Positions 1 to 5,963 of a stretch of DNA of 7,893 nt are shown here, one piece after another. The position numbers and the translations under genes are program-made. The stretch is from NCBI GenBank assembly GCA_021805585.1, contig JAJZEY010000484.1:1-7893 (forward strand), written 5' to 3'. Position 1 is the first letter of the stretch. Every line of letters begins with the position of its first letter. Source of the DNA: Planctomycetota bacterium (GTDB taxonomy: Bacteria > Planctomycetota > Phycisphaerae > WQYP01). The notes beneath the pieces are model-generated. The model saw only the letters and a list, made by a program, of their open reading frames with translations, searched no databases and was not told the origin of the DNA.

Positions 1-342
1 TGGAGCTATGCCAGCGAAGATTACTTGCAGAATCTCGTTGAGTTCGGCTGGGCAGGCGGTCTGGCATGGGCCGGCATCCTGTGGGGATGGCTTGTTTTTC
101 TGCTGCCAACAGATCGTGCCGACGGGTCGGATTGGTCGTCGCAGGCGGTGCTTCGGTCGTGTGCATGGGTGGCGCTGCTGGGGTTGTTTTGCCATGCGAC
201 CTTCGACTTCCCTATGGAAATTGCGTCAATTCAGTTGTATGCGATGGTGTATCTGGCCATTTTGTATCAACCTCCAAGCCAAATAGTGGGCGACGTCCGC
301 AAATCCGCAGGTATGTCCTGCTTGTCCGGCAACGTGCGGTAA
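1..342 (+). CDS. O-antigen ligase/polymerase-like membrane protein, C-terminal part (5' end outside window)
   Basis: The frame is open from base 1 to a TAA at 340-342, giving 113 residues of the end of a longer protein. Residues 4-20 read ASEDYLQNLVEFGWAGG, which resembles the H-N-D-Y-L-Q/E-x-G stretch of the Wzy_C domain in O-antigen ligases and polymerases. Hydrophobic helices follow at about residues 18-36, 47-62 and 73-91, and the last contains a H-x-x-x-D-F-P motif typical of the C-terminal end of this family. Such inner-membrane proteins polymerise or ligate lipid-linked glycans at the periplasmic face. The final 20 or so residues are polar and look like a cytoplasmic tail. The N-terminal membrane segments are missing only because of the window edge. 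Family assignment is by motif; the exact substrate cannot be read. Confidence 0.72.
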   Translation, partial: WSYASEDYLQNLVEFGWAGGLAWAGILWGWLVFLLPTDRADGSDWSSQAVLRSCAWVALLGLFCHATFDFPMEIASIQLYAMVYLAILYQPPSQIVGDVRKSAGMSCLSGNVR

Positions 343-385
343 AGAATGGTGGCAAATTCGCAAACACAAAACTATTTTATTTGCA

Positions 386-415
386 TTCAACATTTTAATG
401 CCGCGTTGGTATACT
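386..415 (+). promoter_or_regulatory. Extended -10 promoter for the coiled-coil gene
   Basis: TATACT at 410-415 differs from the sigma-70 -10 consensus at one base. It is preceded by TGG at 407-409, giving the extended -10 form TGnTATACT. A weak -35 match, TCAACA (387-392), lies 17 bases upstream in an AT-rich stretch. The predicted start near 422 leaves a leader of about 85 bases before the ATG at 508. Confidence 0.5.
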
Positions 416-466
416 GATAGTTCTGCTTGGAGCTTTTTTTTTCTGGCAGCCAATTGGTTACGCCGG

Positions 467-485
467 AACGCTCCGGCGGGGCGTT
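467..485 (+). promoter_or_regulatory. 5' leader hairpin, 22 bases before the start codon at 508
   Basis: The bases 467-485 form a compact stem, AACGCTCCG pairing with CGGGGCGTT around a single G, with one G·U pair. It sits in the predicted leader, close to the ribosome binding region. There is no U-run after it (the next bases are TCTTAC), so it is not a standard terminator. It could affect translation or RNA stability. This is inference from pairing only; a one-base loop would in practice open to three or five bases. Confidence 0.3.
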
Positions 486-507
486 TCTTACGGAAACGGG
501 GTGTTGT

Positions 508-1218
508 ATGAGCTTAATAAACAATTTTCGGAAAATGATCGGTTCGGACAACCCGACCGTTATTAATTATGAAGCGTACCAGAACGTCACGGGAACGGAT
601 GCCGCCAATCCGGATGTGCTGCGGCGCGTCGGGCCGGGGGGAATTATGCCGGAACCAAATTCCTACAAATTGCAGCACAGTTACGATTCGCTTCTGCAAA
701 CCGTACAGGAACTTCGCTCCGCCCTGGATGGGCAATTGCAGCGGCAAGAGGAGTTGTTAACGCGATTGGGCACGTTGCCCCATGCGGTGGAGGCTTTGCC
801 CCAAACCAGCCGCCTTCAGGCCGACACCTTGCAGGTGATAAACGACCGCATGTCCATGCATGCCCAACGTCAGAGAAAACTCAATGACAGCCTTAATGCG
901 CTGCCGGGAAATTCCAAAGATGCGGTGGCCGCCATTACAGCCATTCGCGAGCAACTTGAAACCGGCAATGAACTCGACCGGCAACTGGTGGAGTCCTTCA
1001 ATCGCTTTTCCATGATGGTGGACCGGCTTCAGGCGGCCAACAATCATGCCGTTGAATGCCTGCAGCAGGTGCGCGACACGTGCGCCTTTGCGCTGCTTCA
1101 GGTTCAGGAATGGAATCAAAAGTCACGTAACCGGCATACCTGGATGATCAATTCCGCATTTATCATGTCCCTGATTTCCCTAATTATTCTGCTGCTGATG
1201 CTGGTATACCGGAAATAG
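508..1218 (+). CDS. Unrecognised coiled-coil protein with C-terminal membrane anchor
   Basis: This 236-residue protein starts at the ATG at 508. A TTG at 427 in the same frame would add 27 residues, but it lies almost on the promoter and the added sequence looks non-coding. Residues 1-50 are polar and probably flexible (G/P-rich around 42-51). Residues 55-205 are rich in Q, L, E and R with heptad-like spacing, as in long helical coiled coils, with helix breaks near LP and NALPGN. Residues 213-233 form one hydrophobic segment followed by the tail YRK, so the protein is probably tail-anchored with its helical body in the cytoplasm. It has one or two cysteines and no catalytic motif. I do not recognise the family. 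The Q-rich helices and single anchor recall chemoreceptor-like or scaffold proteins but carry no signalling signature. It follows the O-antigen ligase gene but has its own promoter. Confidence 0.8.
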   Translation: MSLINNFRKMIGSDNPTVINYEAYQNVTGTDAANPDVLRRVGPGGIMPEPNSYKLQHSYDSLLQTVQELRSALDGQLQRQEELLTRLGTLPHAVEALPQTSRLQADTLQVINDRMSMHAQRQRKLNDSLNALPGNSKDAVAAITAIREQLETGNELDRQLVESFNRFSMMVDRLQAANNHAVECLQQVRDTCAFALLQVQEWNQKSRNRHTWMINSAFIMSLISLIILLLMLVYRK

Positions 1219-1880
1219 GGCCGGGAGCAGGCTTCGATAATCATTTTTCAAAATTGCCTTAATCCGCGCGACCATGGGTGAAATATTTTCAGCCAAATCG
1301 GCGAGCCGCATGATCGGGCGCATTTTACGCATCAGAATTTCCCGATGATTGAATAAAAAGGCCGATGGCCGCAGGGAGGCGGCCACCGGCGTTCGTGGGG
1401 GAGAAGGAAGGAAACCATTCGCGGCAGGCCAAGGCAGGCTTCACCGCTGTTATTAAATCCTACGCACGAGTTATCCGACCGGTTCATAAAAATTCACATT
1501 TTTTTGGGGCAGGCCGAATAATATAATTTCCTTTATGCGAATAATGCAGGCGATTGGGATTTGAACTTCACCGCGACTGTCGGCGCTATTGTCAGTGGCC
1601 ACAGAACATCGACGCTTAACGACCATCCCGATAAAACGGGCACTCCCGTTCCTCCGTTTTCGCATTCGCATTTTCACTATATCCGCCGGTTCCGGTGTGT
1701 CGAAAGCAAAGACCTAAACTTGTTCTTGCATGGGCCCCGTAGCTGAGGCTTTGGGAGTTTCCGTGCCGTCGCCAATCCGTAAGGCGTAAAGCGGTCGGCG
1801 GTACCGGTGAGAGTCCCGCTCCAACGGTGGCTGGCATGGCATGGAAACCTGCGGCAAAAAGATATATACCAATATTGTAG
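1219..1880. other. Gene-poor spacer, about 660 bases
   Basis: No reading frame here has both a credible start with ribosome binding site and protein-like composition. Frames of 60-110 codons exist on both strands but are rich in R, P, H and C, as expected for non-coding GC-rich DNA read by chance. The stretch contains a strong leftward terminator (1355-1390), an isolated TATAAT at 1522-1527 with no good -35, and a GC-rich segment at 1740-1850 with several local inverted repeats, including AGCGG (1789-1793) against CCGCT (1817-1821). That segment could be a structured RNA, but I matched it to no known riboswitch or ncRNA. Confidence 0.5.
1355..1390 (-). terminator. Strong leftward intrinsic terminator, gene of origin unknown
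   Basis: Arms 1361-1372 (GCCGATGGCCGC) and 1379-1390 (GCGGCCACCGGC) pair over 12 bases with a six-base loop. The one non-Watson-Crick position (1365/1386) is A-C in a rightward RNA but U·G in a leftward RNA, so pairing is complete only in the leftward transcript. Leftward, the stem is followed by C and then TTTTTATT. No T-run follows in the other direction. No recognisable leftward gene lies to its right. Confidence 0.7.
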
Positions 1881-1913
1881 TTGACATTGATTAATCGGTT
1901 GCCTACGGTAACC
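1881..1913 (+). promoter_or_regulatory. Probable promoter of the DUF1328-DUF3185 unit with overlapping inverted repeat
   Basis: A perfect -35 TTGACA at 1881-1886 is followed after 17 bases by TACGGT at 1904-1909, a weak -10. AT-rich DNA (about 1856-1880) lies just upstream. An inverted repeat, GGTTGCC-TAC-GGTAACC (1897-1913), overlaps the -10, so a regulator binding there could block RNA polymerase. The strong -35 with weak -10 and overlapping dyad is a common layout for regulated promoters. The leader would be about 108 bases. Confidence 0.4.
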
Positions 1914-1941
1914 AGGGGGAAACGTGTTGTGGCGAATTGCG

Positions 1942-1953
1942 GCTTCATGAAGC
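1942..1953. promoter_or_regulatory. Perfect 12-base palindrome GCTTCATGAAGC
   Basis: This exact dyad lies 71 bases before the DUF1328 start and about 30 bases downstream of the predicted transcription start. Such symmetry could bind a dimeric regulator or form a short RNA hairpin. No regulator family can be named from the sequence. Confidence 0.3.
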
Positions 1954-2023
1954 ATCGCGTTACAAAGTTGCCTGAATGTGTTTTCTCGCCGAATGCGGGG
2001 CGTTTTAAAAAAGGAGATATATT

Positions 2024-2188
2024 ATGCTGTATTGGGCGGTTGTTTTTCTAATTGTGGCCATCATTGCCGGTTTCTTTGGATTTTTCGGTGTGGCCGGCCT
2101 GGCCACCGAAATCGCCAAAATTTTGTTCGTGGTATTTCTGATCATATTTGTGATCTCGTTGATTGGCGGGGCACGCGGTCGAAAATAG
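2024..2188 (+). CDS. DUF1328 (YtjA-like) small membrane protein
   Basis: This 54-residue protein begins [20 protein letters not shown] and continues with G-V-A-G-L-A, then I-A-K-I-L-F, and ends GGARGRK. This is the pattern of the DUF1328/YtjA family: two hydrophobic helices (about 4-22 and 30-48) joined by a glycine-rich turn, with a basic tail. Its length is normal for the family. The start is fixed by a strong AAGGAG at 2011-2016, seven bases before the ATG. Members are small inner-membrane proteins of unknown biochemical role, often found among stress-induced genes. It is the first gene after the promoter at 1881 and is followed at 117 bases by another small stress-type membrane protein, so the two are probably transcribed together. 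Identification is by recognisable sequence; function is unknown. Confidence 0.93.
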   Translation: MLYWAVVFLIVAIIAGFFGFFGVAGLATEIAKILFVVFLIIFVISLIGGARGRK

Positions 2189-2305
2189 CCCTGCGCCCGG
2201 AATTGACCCACGGCAATCAACGGCCGCGCGCCGGTAGCGACGGGGCTTCGGCACCAGTGGAACCCGGCCGTAGCCGCAATGTCTGAATTTTATGGGGTAT
2301 TTCTT

Positions 2306-2518
2306 ATGAGTTCGCAACGCATTGTTGGAATCGTTCTTCTGGTTCTTGGCATCGTTCTTTTTTTTGTGGGTATGCACGCCTCGCATTCGGTTGTGGATCA
2401 GACCAAAAACTTTTTTGTTGGCCGATTTACGCGGCAAACCGTTCTGTATATCGGCGGCGGACTGGCCCTGGGTATCGCCGGCCTGCTTATGACTCTGTTT
2501 GGTTCCCGGCGGACGTGA
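2306..2518 (+). CDS. DUF3185 family small membrane protein
   Basis: This 70-residue protein has two hydrophobic segments. Residues 6-23 carry the V-G-I-V-L-L-V-L-G-I-V-L pattern and residues 46-65 are G/L-rich; between them is a polar section with H-A-S-x-S and a DQTKNFFVGRFT stretch. The order helix, A-S-x-S, F-F-x-G, helix, basic end is that of the DUF3185 family, whose members are usually about 65-70 residues. Role unknown; probably an inner-membrane protein. I chose the ATG at 2306 because it gives the family length and has GGGG (2294-2297) eight bases upstream. An in-frame ATG at 2279 would add nine residues without a ribosome binding site. The gene follows DUF1328 and ends ahead of the terminator at 2641, supporting a two-gene transcript. 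Confidence 0.88.
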   Translation: MSSQRIVGIVLLVLGIVLFFVGMHASHSVVDQTKNFFVGRFTRQTVLYIGGGLALGIAGLLMTLFGSRRT

Positions 2519-2640
2519 GTGTCTTTTTCCTGGTGAACCGGTGCGCGAAGTTCATTCCCGTCTGCGCTGCGCCGTTTTCAGTGGATCGATGGAGATTCCG
2601 GCTGGAGATTGTTGGTTATGACCGAAACCCTTAAATCAGG

Positions 2641-2684
2641 CCCAAGCGCATGGATCAGTTAACGCTCCATCGGTTTGGGTTTTT
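2641..2684 (+). terminator. Rightward intrinsic terminator of the DUF1328-DUF3185 unit
   Basis: CCCAAGC (2641-2647) pairs with GTTTGGG (2673-2679), and ATGGA (2650-2654) pairs with TCCAT (2666-2670). A two-by-two internal loop separates the stems and an 11-base loop caps them. TTTTT follows at 2680-2684. The T-run overlaps the stop codon of the converging purU gene (2683-2685). In the leftward direction no comparable T-run follows the stem. Confidence 0.65.
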
Positions 2685-3594
2685 ATTGACGGTCCACCAG
2701 TTTGCCGAAGGCGTCGATGCCCGGTTTGAAGACAACCTTGTCATCAATCACAATTAATTCCTCATTCAGAAAATAGGTAACAGCTTTGGCCAGGGTTTGC
2801 GCCTCCAGCCGCAGGCCTCGCTGGCGCACATCTTCAGCCTGATCAACGCCAACATTTATATGGAACACATCCTGTAGAATAATCGGGCCTTGATCCAGGT
2901 CCTGGGTCACAAAATGTGCGGTGCAGCCGGTAACGCGCACGCCGCTGTCAAATGCCTGGCGGTATGGATTAGCGCCCGGAAAATGGGGCAGCAGGGAGGG
3001 ATGAATGTTAATAACTTTCCATTTGTACTCTTGAGTAATCGCGGCGGGAAGAATTTGCATATAACGGGCCAGCACAATAAGGTCCGGATTTAAGGCCATT
3101 AGCCGCCCGGTCAGCCAGGTGAAATGAGCCTGCTTGTCCGTTTCTCCAGGACCGCTGGCCTGCCAATCAAATGAAAGGCCGGCTGATTCGGTTCGCGCCT
3201 GTAATACCGGATGGTTGCCCAGAACCGCTACAATTTCCCCACCCAACTGCTTTCGAGTGGACAATTCCAGCAGTGTTTCCAGGCAATGCGCCTCCCGGCT
3301 GACCAGCACCGCGACGCGCTTGGACTTCCGTGATTTTTGCAGCGACACCCGCACCTGCATGTCCATTTCACGGCCAAGTTCCAGCAGACCGGTGATAAGT
3401 TGATCCAGTGAGATACTCATTTCGCGGATGTCCACCAGCATATCCATGACAAACAGGCCGCGAAGGACGCGCTGCTCCATATCTTCAATGTTAATGCCGT
3501 GCCCCGCGACATAGGTGGCAAACCGCGCGACCACGCCTTTTTGATCGCGCCCCTGTACGGAAATAATGGCCAGTACTTTTGCGACTTCGCTCAT
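2683..3594 (-). CDS. purU: Formyltetrahydrofolate deformylase
   Basis: This cytoplasmic enzyme hydrolyses 10-formyltetrahydrofolate to formate and tetrahydrofolate, balancing one-carbon pools and supplying formate. The protein has 303 residues against about 280 in E. coli. Residues 5-85 form an N-terminal ACT domain, which in this family senses methionine or glycine. Residues 92-275 form the formyltransferase-like domain. The active-site stretch INIHPSLLPHFPGANPY (195-211) supplies the conserved Asn196 and His198. QDLDQGPII (231-239) supplies the conserved Asp (D234). All three residues expected for the hydrolase/transferase fold are present, and the ACT domain separates it from PurN. The start is supported by AGGAG (3600-3604), five bases before the ATG. 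It lies 80 bases downstream of hemL on the same strand and converges with the DUF3185 transcript. Confidence 0.95.
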   Translation of the reverse strand: MSEVAKVLAIISVQGRDQKGVVARFATYVAGHGINIEDMEQRVLRGLFVMDMLVDIREMSISLDQLITGLLELGREMDMQVRVSLQKSRKSKRVAVLVSREAHCLETLLELSTRKQLGGEIVAVLGNHPVLQARTESAGLSFDWQASGPGETDKQAHFTWLTGRLMALNPDLIVLARYMQILPAAITQEYKWKVINIHPSLLPHFPGANPYRQAFDSGVRVTGCTAHFVTQDLDQGPIILQDVFHINVGVDQAEDVRQRGLRLEAQTLAKAVTYFLNEELIVIDDKVVFKPGIDAFGKLVDRQ

Positions 3595-3599
3595 GCCGA

Positions 3600-3604
3600 C
3601 TCCT
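3600..3604 (-). promoter_or_regulatory. Ribosome binding site of purU
   Basis: AGGAG on the - strand, five bases before the ATG at 3592-3594, fixes the purU start. The 80-base hemL-purU gap also contains TACAAT on the - strand, but with no matching -35 I do not call an internal promoter. Confidence 0.6.
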
Positions 3605-3674
3605 GCGGATTAACGGATGCCGTATTATTCATATTCATTGTATTTTGCCTGCGGACGGCCCTTGTCTTTCGGTT

Positions 3675-5012
3675 TCAACATTCCCCGGCTATGGCTTGCA
3701 TCGCGCGTCCGGCGGCCTCGACAGTCGCATCTATATCCGCCTGTGTGTGCGCCAGCGATATAAACCACGCCTCAAATTGGGAGGGCGGAATCATGATGCC
3801 GGCCTCCAGCATTAAACGGAAGAATTGTGCGAATTTCCTGGTATCGCAGGCAAGCGCGTCGGCGTAGTTGCGAATGCCGGTTCGGGCGGCGGCCGCATTA
3901 TGTACGAAAAATGGAGTGATCATGCTTCCGCAGCGCTGTACCGCCAGAGGCAGTTTTGCCGCCGCCGCCCCAGAGCTTAAGCCGGCTTGAAGCCTGTCCG
4001 CCAGGGCTTCAAGCTGCTGGTAACTGTCAGCGGATTCCAGGTGCCGCAGCGTGACAATACCCGCGGCCATCGCCAGCGGATTGCCCGAAAGTGTGCCGGC
4101 CTGATAGACCGGGCCGGACGGGGAGATTTGTTTCATCAAAATTGGGTGGCCACCATAGGCACCCACGGGCAAACCGCCGCCGATGATTTTGCCAAGACAG
4201 GTTATATCCGGCTTTACATCAAAAAGACTTTGTGCGCCGCCACGGGCAACGCGGAATCCGGTCATGACTTCATCCGCCACCAGCAAACTTTTGTGATCGT
4301 CGCATAACGTTCGCAGAGTCTGGAGATACCCCGGCTGCGGGGGCACCACGCCGATGTTTCCCATGACCAATTCAAGAAACAGGCCGGCAATTTTATCCCC
4401 ATGTGCGGCAAATACACGCCGGGCGGCATCCACATCATTAAACGGAATGACCAGGGTATTTCCGGTAACTTCAACGGGAATGCCGGGACTGCTTGGAACA
4501 CCATGTGTCGTTGCGCCGCTTCCGGCGCCTACCAGCATGGCGTCCGCATGACCATGATAGCCGCCGGCGATTTTGACGATTAACGATCGGCCGGTGGCCG
4601 CGCGGGTCAATCGGATCGCGCTCATGACCGCTTCCGTGCCGCTGGAAACGAAGCGCACCATCGGAACGTTGGGCATATATTGAGTGATCAGTTCGGCCAG
4701 CAAGATTTCCTCTTCGGTGCAGCAGCCGAAACTTGAACCGCGGCTCATCTGTTTGGCCACGGCAGCCTGCACGGCGGGATCCGCGTGACCAAGAATCAGC
4801 GGTCCATAGCTCATCACGTAGTCGATATAGACATTGGAATCAACATCGGTCAGCCGCGATCCTTCTCCCTGGCGGATAAACACCGGCGAGAGATTTACAC
4901 TTTGGAAGGAACGCACCGGTGATGAAACACCGCCGGGCATAAGGAGCTGTGCCCGCTTGAACAGTGCCTCGGATTTCTTAAAACGATTGGTTGGTTGCTT
5001 TGCTTTAGCCAT
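3675..5012 (-). CDS. hemL: Glutamate-1-semialdehyde 2,1-aminomutase
   Basis: This PLP enzyme converts glutamate-1-semialdehyde to 5-aminolevulinate, the last step of the C5 route into heme and other tetrapyrroles; it acts in the cytoplasm, usually as a dimer. The 445-residue length is normal. Landmarks in order: LLMPGGVSSPVR (23-34), FVSSGTEAVMSAIRLTR (121-137), GGYHGHAD (150-157), the cofactor Asp247 in DEVMTGFR, the Schiff-base Lys275 in CLGKIIGGGLPVGAYGG, and AGTLSGNPLAMAAG (305-318). The glycine-rich, mobile gating region (about 162-178) is present. One oddity is ELVMGNIGV at 214-222, where the family usually has E-P-V-x-G-N-M-G, so the proline is replaced by leucine. The ATG at 5010-5012 has no clear ribosome binding site. 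The gene probably leads a two-gene leftward unit with purU. Use of HemL rather than HemA/ALAS implies the glutamyl-tRNA route. Confidence 0.96.
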   Translation of the reverse strand: MAKAKQPTNRFKKSEALFKRAQLLMPGGVSSPVRSFQSVNLSPVFIRQGEGSRLTDVDSNVYIDYVMSYGPLILGHADPAVQAAVAKQMSRGSSFGCCTEEEILLAELITQYMPNVPMVRFVSSGTEAVMSAIRLTRAATGRSLIVKIAGGYHGHADAMLVGAGSGATTHGVPSSPGIPVEVTGNTLVIPFNDVDAARRVFAAHGDKIAGLFLELVMGNIGVVPPQPGYLQTLRTLCDDHKSLLVADEVMTGFRVARGGAQSLFDVKPDITCLGKIIGGGLPVGAYGGHPILMKQISPSGPVYQAGTLSGNPLAMAAGIVTLRHLESADSYQQLEALADRLQAGLSSGAAAAKLPLAVQRCGSMITPFFVHNAAAARTGIRNYADALACDTRKFAQFFRLMLEAGIMIPPSQFEAWFISLAHTQADIDATVEAAGRAMQAIAGEC

Positions 5013-5400
5013 TGGCGAATTCTAACCGGACTTGGACCGCAACTGAAGAGGGGGGGCGTTCCAAATTCGGATGGGCGGCCATGCACTGGCCTGATGAGCC
5101 GTTCCAACGCGGGCCTCTTGCCCACCACATTCAAGCATTTCCTTGGGCCCACGGGATTCCCATTCCAATTCCACCTGTTTATATCCCGGATCCAGGCGTC
5201 TCCGGCCAAAAGATTTTAGATTGTTTTTCTGCTGCCGGCGCGGCACATCGCCGATGACGCGAAACGGCAACTCTGAACATCATGTGCAACAGGAGAAATC
5301 GCGAAAATCGGCTTAAAACTTCTGATCGACAAGAAGGCGAATTGGACGTTTTAAATCCGTAATTCACCGGCTGGCTTTCAGCCTCCGCTGACAAAATATC
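5013..5400. other. Upstream spacer of hemL, no gene seen
   Basis: The hemL promoter should lie here, but I find no good -35/-10 pair. There is a G-run (GAAGAGGGGGGG, 5046-5057). Translating the - strand at 5022-5270 gives a stretch reading GGQEARVGTAHQASAWPPI. Similar wording turns up in spurious small ORFs that cover intergenic dispersed repeats in planctomycetes and other bacteria, so I suspect a repeat remnant rather than a protein. That comparison is from memory and unverified. Confidence 0.35.
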
Positions 5401-5421
5401 AATGAGCAATGAGCAATGAGC
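5401..5421. repeat. Three exact tandem copies of AATGAGC
   Basis: AATGAGC occurs three times in direct succession (5401-5407, 5408-5414, 5415-5421), followed by AA of a fourth. It marks the left end of a zone of other short-period repeats. Confidence 0.85.
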
Positions 5422-5437
5422 AAAGGTCGATGTCCAA

Positions 5438-5720
5438 ACACGGAGGGAACGGAGGTATCGCGGCGGTGACGGGTTTCACCACCAATGCACCAAGACACAA
5501 AGCTGCTTGGAACAGATATTCGATTTTTGAAATTTGCACAGGAGGTAAAGGAGGAAAAAGAGGGGTGCCTTCGGGAATATTTCTTGCCACCGAGATTACG
5601 GAGGGATCGCCGTCCACACATTGCGCAACTGGCGAGGATTCACCGCCGCAACGCCCGTTGTATCGCGCCGTTGTTTCTTCGTGTTGCTGTTTCCTTGCGG
5701 TGAAAATGTTCGTCCAGTGC
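5438..5720. repeat. Zone of degenerate short tandem repeats (8- and 9-base periods)
   Basis: ACGGAGG occurs at 5440-5446, 5449-5455 (nine-base step) and 5598-5604. At 5478-5501 three eight-base units follow each other: ACCACCAA, TGCACCAA, GACACAAA. At 5528-5570 there is a purine-rich run with GGAGG/AGGAGG steps. At 5677-5710 the - strand reads ACCGCAAGG, AAACAGCAA, CACGAAGAA, roughly nine-base units. These resemble the dispersed degenerate intergenic repeats of the ACCGCAAAGAC / CACGGAGG / CCAAGACACAAAG type seen in many environmental bacterial genomes. A - strand open frame across the zone (5399-5872) is best explained by the repeats rather than by a gene. Confidence 0.5.
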
Positions 5721-5963
5721 AACCAAAATAATTGCTCCGCAGGAAACTGATTGAAATCAACGGTATCCCTGTTGCGGTGCATAACGCAAGCGGTCCGGCC
5801 CGCTCGCCCAATAAAAACAAGTGAAGGGCGGCCCGCCGGTTGACGCCGCCGAAATAACGGCGGCTTTCTCATGCATGCCTATTATCCAAATTCGGAAATA
5901 ACAGGGTAGACGCGGTTCGTCATACGGACTCAATCATATTTCCGATTTATCACCACCCTGGAC
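5721..5963. other. Spacer without recognised gene
   Basis: Apart from the hairpin at 5845-5864 I see no supported feature. The stretch separates the repeat zone from the leftward accessory genes. Confidence 0.4.
5845..5867 (+). terminator. Possible rightward terminator or free-standing hairpin
   Basis: GCCGCCG (5845-5851) pairs exactly with CGGCGGC (5858-5864) around AAATAA, and TTTCTC follows. The stem is strong but the T-run is only three bases, and no gene precedes it on the + strand. Confidence 0.3.

Noticed and set aside
360..384. AT-rich hairpin after the O-antigen ligase gene as terminator
   Set aside because: GCAAA/TTTGC and AAAA/TTTT arms are short and AT-only in the centre, with no T-run after the stem.
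1180..1386. 68-codon leftward frame overlapping the end of the coiled-coil gene
   Set aside because: Its start lies inside the leftward terminator stem and it is antisense to a well-supported gene.
1522..1527. Perfect TATAAT as a promoter
   Set aside because: The only -35-like match (TTCACA, 1493-1498) is 23 bases away and no gene follows.
1616..1955. Two overlapping leftward open frames (110 and 92 codons)
   Set aside because: They overlap each other in different frames, lack ribosome binding sites, and have chance-like composition. They may merely cover an RNA or spacer.
1701..1960. Group II intron or riboswitch (FMN, cobalamin, c-di-GMP types considered)
   Set aside because: Phrases such as GGTGAGAGTCCC look suggestive, but I could not assemble the conserved core of any of these classes, and no intron reverse transcriptase is nearby.
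5399..5872. 157-codon leftward open frame upstream of hemL
   Set aside because: It runs across the short-period repeats, gives a low-complexity, Pro/Arg-rich translation ending in LLIAH-type repeat wording, and has no ribosome binding site.
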